64,000 nucleotides of DNA, taken from SIG603 sp964370115. GTDB lineage: Bacteria; Bacillota; Clostridia; Oscillospirales; Acutalibacteraceae. Under the pieces are notes generated by a model. It worked only from the letters and a program-made list of their open reading frames with translations, was not told the origin of the DNA and did not search any database. The translations under genes were made by a program, and so were the position numbers. Positions within the stretch are counted from its first letter, which is position 1; every line of letters starts with the position of its first letter. Positions 41,688 to 50,149 of the stretch are shown here, one piece after another. The stretch is from NCBI GenBank assembly GCA_964370115.1, contig CAYJIA010000005.1, positions 10,980-74,979 of the forward strand, written 5' to 3'.

Positions 41688-41711
41688 ACTTACAAAACTG
41701 TAAGTTTACTC
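41682..41711. promoter_or_regulatory. Predicted BceR-type operator upstream of the ABC transporter
   Basis: A perfect 13-bp inverted repeat gagtaaacttaca / tgtaagtttactc (41682-41694 and 41699-41711). Its centre TTACA-AAAC-TGTAA (41690-41703) fits the TNACA-N4-TGTAA motif described for Bce-type regulators. A TATAAA-like -10 lies at 41756-41761. The repeat overlaps the kinase stop codon and could also form a hairpin in the kinase mRNA. Confidence 0.65.
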
Positions 41712-41804
41712 ACTTGTTTTGTAAGCTTAATCTATGGAAGCTAAACTAATTTTGGTATAAAATTTATGTGTAAGCCAAATTAATATACCGAAAGGATTGA
41801 TTTT

Positions 41805-42563
41805 ATGAACATTTTAGATGTAACAAATTTAAGGAAAATCTACACCACACGTTTTGGAGGAAATAAAGTTATGGCATTATCCGACGTATCTTTCTCTGTT
41901 GAGCGTGGTGAATACGTCGCGATAATGGGGGAGTCAGGCTCTGGAAAGACTACACTATTAAACATCTTAGCAGCACTTGACAAACCAAGTCTTGGCAAAG
42001 TTTTGCTCTCTGGAAATGATGTAACAAAAATTAAAGACAAAGAGCTTTCTTCTTTTAGACGAACAAATTTAGGTTTTGTCTTCCAAGACTTCAATCTACT
42101 TGATACATTCTCAATAAAGGATAATATATTGCTTCCACTTGTATTATCACAGGAAAAGCATAGCTATATGTTAAAAAGTGTCGAGAGCATTGCAAATAAA
42201 CTTCGTATTGGCGATATACTGGAAAAATATCCATACGAAGTCTCAGGTGGCCAAAAACAACGCTGTGCCATTGCAAGGGCTCTTATAACAAATCCTGAAT
42301 TAGTGCTTGCAGATGAGCCCACAGGAGCCCTTGACTCTAAGGCAAGTGAAGACTTACTTAATAAATTTAAAGAAATTAACAACGAAGGTCAAACCATAAT
42401 AATGGTAACCCACAGTGTAAAGGCAGCGTCGACTGCAAAAAGAGTTCTTTTTATTAAGGATGGTGAAATATTCAACCAGCTTTATAAAGGTAGTTTGCGC
42501 GACGAGGATTTCTTTACAAAGATTTCAGAAACTCTAGCGGTTTTAATCGGTGGGGGTAGATAA
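41805..42563 (+). CDS. BceA-type ABC transporter ATP-binding protein
   Basis: A 252-residue ATPase subunit with Walker A MGESGSGKTT (41-50), Q-loop FVFQDFNLLD, signature VSGGQKQR, Walker B LVLADEPTGALD and switch His in VTHS. It belongs to the MacB/LolD-like group of Bce-type peptide-antibiotic sensing and detoxification transporters. It partners the FtsX-type permease encoded directly downstream. Expression is probably induced through the operator at 41682. Confidence 0.94.
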   Translation: MNILDVTNLRKIYTTRFGGNKVMALSDVSFSVERGEYVAIMGESGSGKTTLLNILAALDKPSLGKVLLSGNDVTKIKDKELSSFRRTNLGFVFQDFNLLDTFSIKDNILLPLVLSQEKHSYMLKSVESIANKLRIGDILEKYPYEVSGGQKQRCAIARALITNPELVLADEPTGALDSKASEDLLNKFKEINNEGQTIIMVTHSVKAASTAKRVLFIKDGEIFNQLYKGSLRDEDFFTKISETLAVLIGGGR

Positions 42564-42564
42564 T

Positions 42565-44562
42565 ATGAAATCTAATTTTTATTTTACTCTTGCACTGTCG
42601 AATATCAAGAAAAACAGTAAGACCTATATACCTTATATTTTAAGTTCAATTTTAATGATTATTGTTTTTCATAACTTTCGTTCTATCATAGATAAACCAA
42701 ACACGGGTGAATACACAAAAACTCTTTTAAATATCGGCCTGTATGCTACAAGTATATTTTCAGCAATTTTCTTATTTTATACCTACAGCTTTCTTGTAAA
42801 GCGTAGAAAAAAGGAATTTGCCCTTTTAAATATACTAGGACTTGAAAAAAAGCATATAGTAAAGATAATTTTCTTTGAAACCTCCGTTGTAGCCTTTGTT
42901 TCAATATTTATAGGCCTTATCTTAGGAGAAATTTTTAATGAGCTTTCGACCTTAGCCCTTTACAAAATGATAGCATTCTCGCCAGTTTATGATTTTACTA
43001 TAAGCTTTAACGCACTAATAGTTACATCTGTATTTTTTATAATAATATTTTTCTTAACTTTTTTAAGCAGCACATTTAAAATTATGGTGTCAAATCCTAC
43101 CGAGCTTTTAAGTGGTGCTAAAAACGGTGAAAAAATGCCTAGGGGAAATATATTTTTAAGCTTTTTAGGTCTCTTATTTTTAGGCACGGGTTATTATCTT
43201 GCGGTCACAATTAAAGACCCATTAGAGGCTCTAAATTTCTTTTTTATCGCAGTGCTTTTAGTTATGCTTGGAACTTATCTTTTATTTATTTCGGTTAGCA
43301 TCTATATCTTTAAACTGCTAAAGAAAAACAAGAAATTTTATTACAAGACAAAAAACTTTGTAAATGTCTCGTCCTTGATGTACAGGATAAAGAAAAACGC
43401 CGTGGGACTTTCAAATATCTGCCTTGCATCTACAGCAGTTTTAGTTGCGGTGACATCTACTTTTTCACTTTATTCAAATGTAGAAAAAAGTATAGAGAGA
43501 GTTTACCCACGTGATATAAGCTTGCACACAAGCTATGAAAATTTTGATGAAGAGAATATAGCAAAAGTCTCACAAGTCTCTATCGACTATTTAGAAACAC
43601 AAGGTATAAATACTCAAAACTATATAAACTACACTTTTATAGATGCTTATTTAAGCGACAGCACAAATGAGAGTAATTTAATATTTTTAGGAAAAAATGA
43701 AGAAAGACAATCTGTTTCCACATTAGGTTTACTTAATGTCTATACACAAATTGTCCCTCAGTCACTGTATGAAACCTTAACAGGGAAAAGTCTTGATTTA
43801 GCAGAAAATGAAGTGGCTATATATAATTATCCTGCGAAAGATACTATAAATATTTTAGGAAAAGACTATAATGTAGTAGAAACTACGGACGACTTTGGAC
43901 TGCCTGAAAGACTTAGCGGTTATATCACTTGTATAGTTGTTGACAGTGAAGACACCATTAAATCCATGGCAAATGACATTGCAGGTTTTCAGTCAAGCGT
44001 TGGGAATACTCTAATGTTTGATTTAAACGACAATTTGTCGGAAGAAGAAAAACTAAATTTATATTATGAGAGTATGGATATACCGCTCTACGAATATATA
44101 GAAACTACTGACGTAGAATTTAAATCTTACTCATTTTCATCAAGGCAAGATTTTGCATTTTATAATTACGAAATATTCGGCAGTTTTTTGTTCTTGGGTA
44201 TGTATTTAGGACTTATATTCTTTGTAATGATGGTACTCATAATTTACTACAAGCAAATTGTAGAGGGTTATGAGGACAAGGATAGATTTAAGATTATGAA
44301 AAACATAGGAATGAGCGAAAAAGAAGTAAAAGGCTCAATCCGCTCTCAGATTTTAATGATCTTTTCGGCTCCCATAATAATTGCGATACTCCATATGACT
44401 TTTGCCTCACCACTACTTAATAAAATCTTGGTTTTACTAAACAACGGAAGTCAAGTAGATTTTACTTTGCCCGCTATAGTAGTAAGCACAATTTTCTCGG
44501 CAGTATACGCAGTGGTATATTTCTTAACTTCACGAGTTTATAATAAAATAGTTAATAGTTGA
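42565..44562 (+). CDS. BceB-type FtsX-domain ABC permease
   Basis: A 665-residue permease with ten predicted membrane helices, two FtsX-like blocks (about 50-290 and 530-660) and a large extracellular domain (about 300-525) between helices 7 and 8, the diagnostic architecture of BceB. That domain determines recognition of cell-wall-active peptides in characterised systems. ATG 42565 is preferred to the upstream in-frame GTG 42550. Together with the ATPase and two-component proteins it forms a complete resistance and sensing module; the peptide recognised is unknown. Confidence 0.93.
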   Translation: MKSNFYFTLALSNIKKNSKTYIPYILSSILMIIVFHNFRSIIDKPNTGEYTKTLLNIGLYATSIFSAIFLFYTYSFLVKRRKKEFALLNILGLEKKHIVKIIFFETSVVAFVSIFIGLILGEIFNELSTLALYKMIAFSPVYDFTISFNALIVTSVFFIIIFFLTFLSSTFKIMVSNPTELLSGAKNGEKMPRGNIFLSFLGLLFLGTGYYLAVTIKDPLEALNFFFIAVLLVMLGTYLLFISVSIYIFKLLKKNKKFYYKTKNFVNVSSLMYRIKKNAVGLSNICLASTAVLVAVTSTFSLYSNVEKSIERVYPRDISLHTSYENFDEENIAKVSQVSIDYLETQGINTQNYINYTFIDAYLSDSTNESNLIFLGKNEERQSVSTLGLLNVYTQIVPQSLYETLTGKSLDLAENEVAIYNYPAKDTINILGKDYNVVETTDDFGLPERLSGYITCIVVDSEDTIKSMANDIAGFQSSVGNTLMFDLNDNLSEEEKLNLYYESMDIPLYEYIETTDVEFKSYSFSSRQDFAFYNYEIFGSFLFLGMYLGLIFFVMMVLIIYYKQIVEGYEDKDRFKIMKNIGMSEKEVKGSIRSQILMIFSAPIIIAILHMTFASPLLNKILVLLNNGSQVDFTLPAIVVSTIFSAVYAVVYFLTSRVYNKIVNS

Positions 44563-44580
44563 TAATGGATAATTGTGGTA

Positions 44581-44750
44581 AAAAGTTTTACTAAATTTTT
44601 TACAAAAAATTTCAGGTTCTTAGGACTGCGTCCTGAGTCGTTTTCCGAAGAAAGCGAAATCTTATACTTTTCTAAACGCAGGAAAAGTGAATTTAAATGT
44701 CCAGTGGACATTTAAAGAGGAAAACCCTCCTCGGGGGTTTTCCTTTTTTC
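44581..44750 (+). repeat. Structured five-hairpin element, copy B
   Basis: H1 44593-44612, H2 44619-44637 (cttaggac/gtcctgag), H3 44639-44656 (cgttttc/gaaagcg with a T-G pair), H4 44695-44713 (aaatgtcc/ggacattt), H5 44719-44743 (ggaaaaccc/gggttttcc) followed by T-tract. It follows the permease gene and may act as its terminator in this copy. Confidence 0.85.
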
Positions 44751-44764
44751 TTATTGACTGTTTC

Positions 44765-44793
44765 TTGCAATTTATCGTAAAATACGCTATAAT
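44765..44793 (+). promoter_or_regulatory. Promoter of the radical-SAM pair
   Basis: TTGCAA (44765-44770), 17-nt spacer, TATAAT (44788-44793), 29 nt before the start codon. Confidence 0.75.
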
Positions 44794-44821
44794 AAAGGTT
44801 AAAGTTTAAAAGATAGAGGGT

Positions 44822-46687
44822 ATGAAATTAATGTTTAGTAAAGAAGTTGAAAAAATACTTTTAGATGTTCAAAAGCCCGGACGTTATGTCGGCGGTGAAC
44901 TTAATTCTATTATTAAAAATAAAGATGAAGTCGATTTAAGGTTTGCATTCTGTTTTCCAGATACCTATGAAATAGGAATGTCTCACCTAGGTCTTAAAAT
45001 ACTTTATTCTGTTATGAATGAAGTGCCATATATATGGTGTGAGCGCGTCTTTGCGCCTTGGGTGGATATGGAAGATAAAATGCGTGAGAGAAACATTCCA
45101 CTTTACGCGCTCGAAAGCGGAGATGCTATAACCGATTTCGATTTTCTTGGCTTTACCTTGCAGTATGAACTTAGCTATACAAATATTTTAAATATGCTAA
45201 AAATGGCTAATATTCCGATTTTAGCAAAAGATAGAACCGAGCTTAAAAACATAGTCTTAGGCGGAGGCCCTTGTGCCTGTAATCCTGAACCTTTGGCAGA
45301 TTTCTTCGATTTATTCTGTCTAGGAGACGGTGAAGAAGTAGACCTTGAAGTGATAGAGCTTTACAGACAGTGCAAGAAAAATAACGAGAGTAAAGAAGAC
45401 TTTCTTAAAAAAGCTTCTCAAATCAAAGGCGTGTATGTTCCATCACTTTACGATGTGACATATAACGAGGACGGCACAGTAAAAGAGTATATCCCAAAAG
45501 ACGGGGCACCCGAAAAAGTAGAAAAAAGAGTTTGCATAGACGTTGACAATATGTTTTTCCCAAAAGACTTTGTCGTGCCATTTCTTGACATAGTTCATGA
45601 CAGGGCAGTTGTAGAGGTTTTAAGGGGCTGTATACGCGGTTGCAGATTTTGTCAAGCAGGTATGCTTTATAGACCGTACAGAGAAAAAAGTGTAGATGTA
45701 ATTAATTCACAAGCAAAAAGCCTATGTGAGACCACAGGCTATGATGAAATTTCGCTTTCATCACTGAGCACTAACGATTACAAAGAGCTTAACTGCTTGC
45801 TAGACACTTTACACGACTGGACAAAACCGAATAATATAAGCGTTTCACTTCCGTCACTAAGGGCAGATAGCTTTACAAGTGAACTTACTAAAAAAATAAA
45901 AACTGTAAGAAAAAGCGGTCTAACTTTCGCTCCCGAGGCAGGTTCTCAGCGTATGCGTGATGTAATCAATAAAAACGTGACAAAAGAGCATGTAATGAAT
46001 GCAGTAAATCTTGCATTTTCAAACGGTTGGAGCAGAGTGAAGCTGTATTTTATGATAGGACTTCCTACCGAAACCATGGAAGATATCGAGGCGATAGTCG
46101 CACTTGGACAAGATGTCGTCGATGCATACTATAAAAACCCCGACAAGAAAAAAGGTGTACCCGTTGCCGTTACGGCAAGTGCATCGGCTTTCGTGCCAAA
46201 ACCCTTTACGCCTTTCCAGTGGTTCGGACAAGACGGTATAGAAACATTTAGAGAAAAACAGTTTAAACTTAAAGACAGCGTGCAATCAAAAAAACTAAAG
46301 GTCAATTACCACGAGGCAAAGACTAGCTTTTTAGAGGCTGTATTCGCAAGAGGTGACAGAAAGCTTTGTAAAGTTCTTGAGCTTGCAGCGGAGCGAGATT
46401 TCCGCTTTGACGGCTGGAGTGAATGTTTTGACTTTGAGGCTTGGCTAAAAATATTTGAAGATTTGGGTATAGACCCGGCGTTTTACGCAAATAGACATAG
46501 AAGTTTTGACGAAGTTCTACCTTGGGATCATCTCGACTATGGTGTCACAAAAGAGTTTTTAATAAACGAATGTAAAAAAGCATACGATAGTCGCACCAGC
46601 CTAAACTGTAAAGAAGGCTGTTCAAATTGCGGTGCAAGAAAATATGGGGGAGGTATTTGCTATGAAGACAATAAGAATATGGTTTAA
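44822..46687 (+). CDS. TIGR03960-family radical SAM protein
   Basis: A 621-residue B12-binding/radical-SAM family protein. The N-terminal half resembles a cobalamin-binding-type domain (FCFPDTYEIGMSHLGLKIL, LGGGPCACNPEP). The radical-SAM cluster is in CIRGCRFCQAG (Cys270, 274, 277). A C-terminal Cys-rich segment (CKEGCSNCGARKYGGGIC) may hold another cluster. It is nearly always encoded with the DUF2344 protein, as here. In many clostridia rng, rplU and rpmA follow; they are absent in this window. The reaction is unknown, possibly RNA-related. Confidence 0.88.
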   Translation: MKLMFSKEVEKILLDVQKPGRYVGGELNSIIKNKDEVDLRFAFCFPDTYEIGMSHLGLKILYSVMNEVPYIWCERVFAPWVDMEDKMRERNIPLYALESGDAITDFDFLGFTLQYELSYTNILNMLKMANIPILAKDRTELKNIVLGGGPCACNPEPLADFFDLFCLGDGEEVDLEVIELYRQCKKNNESKEDFLKKASQIKGVYVPSLYDVTYNEDGTVKEYIPKDGAPEKVEKRVCIDVDNMFFPKDFVVPFLDIVHDRAVVEVLRGCIRGCRFCQAGMLYRPYREKSVDVINSQAKSLCETTGYDEISLSSLSTNDYKELNCLLDTLHDWTKPNNISVSLPSLRADSFTSELTKKIKTVRKSGLTFAPEAGSQRMRDVINKNVTKEHVMNAVNLAFSNGWSRVKLYFMIGLPTETMEDIEAIVALGQDVVDAYYKNPDKKKGVPVAVTASASAFVPKPFTPFQWFGQDGIETFREKQFKLKDSVQSKKLKVNYHEAKTSFLEAVFARGDRKLCKVLELAAERDFRFDGWSECFDFEAWLKIFEDLGIDPAFYANRHRSFDEVLPWDHLDYGVTKEFLINECKKAYDSRTSLNCKEGCSNCGARKYGGGICYEDNKNMV

Positions 46688-47306
46688 AAAAGTCGATACT
46701 GCAAAGTATATTTCCCATCTAGATTTATGCCGCTGTATTTCGCGTGCAATCCACAAGGCTAAACTGCCATTTTGGTACACAGAGGGTTTTAACCCCCATG
46801 TATTTTTCACAGTTGCAATGCCGATTTCTCTTGGCTATGAAGGCATAAGAGAGAGCATGGACGTAAAGCTTTTGGAAGAGGATTTTTCTTTTGATGAAAT
46901 AATAGAAAAATTTAACAACGGCTTACCACTTGATATAAGAGTTTTTGCCGTAACAGAACCTACTATGAAGCCGTCAGACATAAGATATTCAAGTTACAGG
47001 ATAGAAACTGACCTAAACATTAAGGAAATGGCAGAAGAAATGCTAAGTGGCGAAAATATTTTCGTCAGCAAAAAAAGCAAAAAGGGCATGAAACAAGTAG
47101 ATATTAAAGAGCATTTTTTAGATATGGATTTTAAAGAGAATACTGAAAACAGCAACTTAATTTATATAACTCTGCCAAGTAGTAATGACGGTGGAATAAA
47201 TCCGAGACTGTTTTTTGAAGCATTAAAAGAAAAATACAATGTCGAATTTTACTTTAAAGTCACCAGAACAAACTGCTTTAATAAAGACATGTCAGAGTTT
47301 TGTTAA
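46662..47306 (+). CDS. TIGR03936/DUF2344-family protein
   Basis: A 214-residue protein with the DUF2344 N-terminus (IRIWFKKVDTAKYISHLDL, FWYTEGFNPHV, LGYEGIRESMDV). It is the constant partner of the TIGR03960 radical SAM protein, and in some species the two are fused. It overlaps that gene by 26 nt; ATG 46662 follows GGGGGAGG and matches the family start, while the in-frame ATG at 46632 does not. Function unknown. Confidence 0.88.
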   Translation: MKTIRIWFKKVDTAKYISHLDLCRCISRAIHKAKLPFWYTEGFNPHVFFTVAMPISLGYEGIRESMDVKLLEEDFSFDEIIEKFNNGLPLDIRVFAVTEPTMKPSDIRYSSYRIETDLNIKEMAEEMLSGENIFVSKKSKKGMKQVDIKEHFLDMDFKENTENSNLIYITLPSSNDGGINPRLFFEALKEKYNVEFYFKVTRTNCFNKDMSEFC

Positions 47307-47317
47307 GGAGTGCCAAG

Positions 47318-48670
47318 TTGAAAAATAATAATACACTTATAAACGGTAGTGTAACTAAATCTTTGGTGAGCTTTACGGTACCGATTTTACTTGCACTGTT
47401 TTTGCAGATACTTTACGGCTCTGTCGACATGTTTATAGTCGGAAATTTTGGCACCGTGTCCGACGTGTCTGGTGTTTCAACGGGAAGTCAGCTTATGAAC
47501 ACCATTACCTCCATTTGCACTGGTTTTGCAATGGGTTCTACCATACTTATAGGCCAAAAAATAGGACAAGGTCAAAAAAAAGACGTCGCCTCGATTATTT
47601 TCAATTCGGTAGTGATATTTTTAGCAATGGCGGTTGCAATCACTGTCATTATACTTATATTTTTAAATAATATAGTTCCTATGCTAAACACCCCAAGTGA
47701 TGCGGTAGAAGAGACCACACAGTATCTGCTTTACTGCTCAATCGGTATAGTGATGATATTCTCGTTTAATATTTTAGGAAGTATTTTCAGGGGACTTGGA
47801 GACTCCAAAACACCTTTAATTGCAGTCGGAATTGCCTGTTTTTTCAACATAGTAGGCGACTTAATTTTAGTTGCTGTTTTTAAAATGGGTGCGGGAGGAG
47901 CCGCAATCGCAACGGTTTTGGCGCAAACTTTAAGCGTTGTAATTTGCATTGTAATTATACGTAAAAAAAGCGGACTTTTACCCAAATTTGAAAAACGCGA
48001 CCTAAAAATACATTCGTCGCATATAAAAAGGATTTTAACTTTAGGCGCACCTGTGGCACTACAAAGCGGTATAGTTAGCATATCATTTTTGATGATAACC
48101 GTTGTTGTAAACCAGTTTGGCGTTATTTTCTCGGCATCTGTGGGAGTTACCGAAAAACTTACAGGCATAATAATGCTTATTCCAATAGCCTTTATGCAGT
48201 CCATGTCGGTCTTTGTTGCACAAAACTATGGCGCCTCAAAGATATCCCGTGCTAAAAAAGGCATGTTTGTTGGAATGTTTATATCCCTTGCCTTTGGTGT
48301 CATAATGTTCTTCTTCTCATTTTTTTCAGGAGAAGTGCTAATAAGAATTTTTAGTAGTGACGAAGCTGTGATAAAAGAAGCTACTCAGTATTTAAAAGCA
48401 TATGCATTTGATACAATTTTTGTAGCTGTGATGTTTTGTATGACAGGCTATTTTAGCGGTTGTGGAAAAACCGTGTTTGTCATGATACAAGCAATAGTTG
48501 GTGCAGTACTCATACGTTTGCCACTAACAATAATTTTAAGCGGCATCACTCCTGTGTCTTTATTCACAATAGGCCTCTCAACTCCAATTGCAACCCTTTT
48601 ACAAATCGTGATGTGTGTGGTATACTATTTTATGATAAATAAAAAGTTAAGCGCGTTGGAAAAAGCATGA
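47318..48670 (+). CDS. MATE-family efflux transporter
   Basis: A 450-residue membrane protein with twelve predicted helices and two MATE repeats, the N-terminal one with PILLALFLQILYGSVDMFIVGNFG and SIFRGLGDSKTP. It exports cationic or organic compounds using Na+ or H+ gradients; the substrate cannot be told. TTG 47318 is preferred: AAGGAG lies 7 nt upstream. It follows the DUF2344 gene closely, and its stop codon overlaps the first base of structured element copy C. Confidence 0.92.
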   Translation: MKNNNTLINGSVTKSLVSFTVPILLALFLQILYGSVDMFIVGNFGTVSDVSGVSTGSQLMNTITSICTGFAMGSTILIGQKIGQGQKKDVASIIFNSVVIFLAMAVAITVIILIFLNNIVPMLNTPSDAVEETTQYLLYCSIGIVMIFSFNILGSIFRGLGDSKTPLIAVGIACFFNIVGDLILVAVFKMGAGGAAIATVLAQTLSVVICIVIIRKKSGLLPKFEKRDLKIHSSHIKRILTLGAPVALQSGIVSISFLMITVVVNQFGVIFSASVGVTEKLTGIIMLIPIAFMQSMSVFVAQNYGASKISRAKKGMFVGMFISLAFGVIMFFFSFFSGEVLIRIFSSDEAVIKEATQYLKAYAFDTIFVAVMFCMTGYFSGCGKTVFVMIQAIVGAVLIRLPLTIILSGITPVSLFTIGLSTPIATLLQIVMCVVYYFMINKKLSALEKA

Positions 48671-48830
48671 AAGTTTTACTAAATTTTTTTCAAAAAATTT
48701 CAGGTTCTTAGGACTGCGTCCTAAGTCGTTTTTCGCAAAAAACGAAACCCAATCCCAAGAAACGAATTTTTGAAAGTGAATTTTGCACAAGGTGCAAAAG
48801 AGAAAACTTTTTGAAAGAAAAAAGTTTTCT
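48670..48830 (+). repeat. Structured five-hairpin element, copy C
   Basis: H1 48681-48700, H2 48707-48725 (cttaggac/gtcctaag, perfect), H3 48728-48745 (cgttttt/aaaaacg), H4 48781-48799 (ttttgcac/gtgcaaaa), H5 48801-48830 (agaaaacttttt/aaaaagttttct). It begins on the last base of the MATE stop codon. No T-tract follows H5. Confidence 0.85.
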
Positions 48831-48859
48831 AAAGTCAATCGTATTTTTCCAAAAAGCAC

Positions 48860-48888
48860 TTGCAATTATATCTTTTTTATGGTAATAT
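48860..48888 (+). promoter_or_regulatory. Promoter of rplS
   Basis: TTGCAA (48860-48865), 17-nt spacer, TAATAT (48883-48888). The predicted leader is about 135 nt long. Confidence 0.6.
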
Positions 48889-48895
48889 ATTTAGG

Positions 48896-49029
48896 CATTT
48901 GGAAACCGCAAGTTCTCAAAAGCTGCTTGCTGGGGTTCATAGCCCGGTTTAAAACCGAGTATTTGAAGCGGACAGTCCTCTGTCATAATGGCATGAATGT
49001 CGGAAATAATTTATTGGAGGAATAAAAAA
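48896..49029 (+). ncRNA. Structured rplS (L19) leader
   Basis: The leader between the promoter and rplS has consecutive short hairpins: gggttcatagccc near 48935, cggtttaaaaccg near 48948, and gacagtcctctgtc near 48970, then GGAGG. A leader of this kind upstream of rplS in Firmicutes (Rfam L19 leader) is thought to give ribosomal-protein feedback. Assignment to that family is by position and hairpin content only. Confidence 0.45.
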
Positions 49030-49374
49030 ATGGATGCACTAAAACTTATGGTAAACGAATCAGTTAAAGCTGAATTACCACAATTCAACATCGGTGACAC
49101 AGTTAAAGTCGGTGTTAACATTCGTGAAGGCGAAAAAGAAAGAGTTCAAAACTTCGAGGGTACAGTTATTGCTAGAAAAGGCAGTGGCGTTAGCGAAACT
49201 TTCACAGTCCGTCGTGTTGCTTACGGCGTTGGCGTAGAGAGAGTTTTCCCACTTCACTCACCTAATGTAAAAGACGTTACTGTAATCAGAAGAGGTCGTG
49301 TAAGAAGAGCTAAACTATACTACTTACGTGACAGAGTTGGTAAAGCTGCGAAAGTTAAACAACAAATTAAATAA
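49030..49374 (+). CDS. rplS: 50S ribosomal protein L19
   Basis: A 114-residue ribosomal protein with IGDTVKVGVNIREGEKERVQ, FEGTVIARKGSGVSETFTVRR and the basic C-terminus RRGRVRRAKLYYLRDRVGKAAK. It sits at the 30S-50S interface. The ATG 49030 has TTGGAGGA upstream; the frame opens earlier at 48997 in the leader. The usual upstream neighbours rpsP-rimM-trmD are absent here, while lepB-rbgA-rnhB-yraN follow in the conserved order. Confidence 0.96.
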   Translation: MDALKLMVNESVKAELPQFNIGDTVKVGVNIREGEKERVQNFEGTVIARKGSGVSETFTVRRVAYGVGVERVFPLHSPNVKDVTVIRRGRVRRAKLYYLRDRVGKAAKVKQQIK

Positions 49375-49384
49375 TCTTTCATAT

Positions 49385-49418
49385 AAAAAGGACATTTTAT
49401 TAAAATTGTCCTTTTTTT
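49385..49418 (+). terminator. Intrinsic terminator after rplS
   Basis: aaaaggac(a) pairs with (t)gtcctttt around an AT-rich loop (49386-49394 and 49407-49415), followed by T residues. Confidence 0.8.
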
Positions 49419-49437
49419 ATTTTTTATCATATTTTGT

Positions 49438-49466
49438 TTTACTTTTTCTGCATTTAGTGGTATTAT
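49438..49466 (+). promoter_or_regulatory. Promoter of lepB
   Basis: TTTACT (49438-49443), 17-nt spacer, TATTAT (49461-49466), about 44 nt before the start codon. Confidence 0.45.
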
Positions 49467-49509
49467 AACCATATATGATTATTTATCAGCTATAAGGAGT
49501 GTAAAATAT

Positions 49510-50112
49510 ATGAACGAAACACAGCTTAACATAGAAAATTCAGAAGAGCACGGTCCAGAAATTACAAAAAAAGGAAAAATTGTTTTTGGTATTTATGAAT
49601 GGGTGGGCGAACTCGCCGTGGCTATAGTTGTCATGGTTATTGTTTGCTCGCTTTTTTTTAGAATAGTGACAGTAAACGGAATTTCAATGGAGCCGAACTA
49701 TTATGAAAATGACAGAGTAATGGTGACTTCTCTTATGCCACAGTATAATGCAGGTGACGTTGTGGTAATTGTAGATTATCCACAGGAACCTATGATTAAA
49801 AGAATAATCGCAACCGAGGGTCAAGTAGTAGACATCGACGAAGCAACAAGCAGTGTCACCGTGGACGGAGTTGTCTTTGAAGACGCAGTTTACGGCATAG
49901 AAGAGGGAATTACAACAGGCGGAAACACAGCCCTTGATACTCTAACTTTTCCACAAACTGTGCCTGATGGTCATGTTTTTGTATTAGGTGATAACAGAAT
50001 AGTATCAAAAGACAGCCGTTATACAGAAATAGGAATGGTAGACACAAGGGAAATTATCGGTAAAAGCGTACTTAAAGTATATCCTTTTTCCGATTTTGGA
50101 ACGGTGACTTAA
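49510..50112 (+). CDS. lepB: Signal peptidase I
   Basis: A 200-residue membrane protease that cleaves secretory signal peptides. A single transmembrane helix (about 34-55) precedes the catalytic domain with NGISMEPNY (nucleophile Ser) and MIKRIIATEG (general-base Lys); the box GDNRIVSKDSRYTEIG is the conserved VPxGxxFVLGDNRxxSxDSR region. The active site lies on the outer face of the membrane. Unusually acidic N-terminal 25 residues precede the helix. Confidence 0.95.
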   Translation: MNETQLNIENSEEHGPEITKKGKIVFGIYEWVGELAVAIVVMVIVCSLFFRIVTVNGISMEPNYYENDRVMVTSLMPQYNAGDVVVIVDYPQEPMIKRIIATEGQVVDIDEATSSVTVDGVVFEDAVYGIEEGITTGGNTALDTLTFPQTVPDGHVFVLGDNRIVSKDSRYTEIGMVDTREIIGKSVLKVYPFSDFGTVT

Positions 50113-50149
50113 AGATACCTAAGATAATAAAAAATAATGAGGTAAAAAA

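Noticed and set aside
47731..48204. 157-residue antisense ORF
   Set aside because: It is a shadow of the MATE gene; the same applies to 5284-5757, 20385-20990, 57944-58402 and similar long antisense frames.
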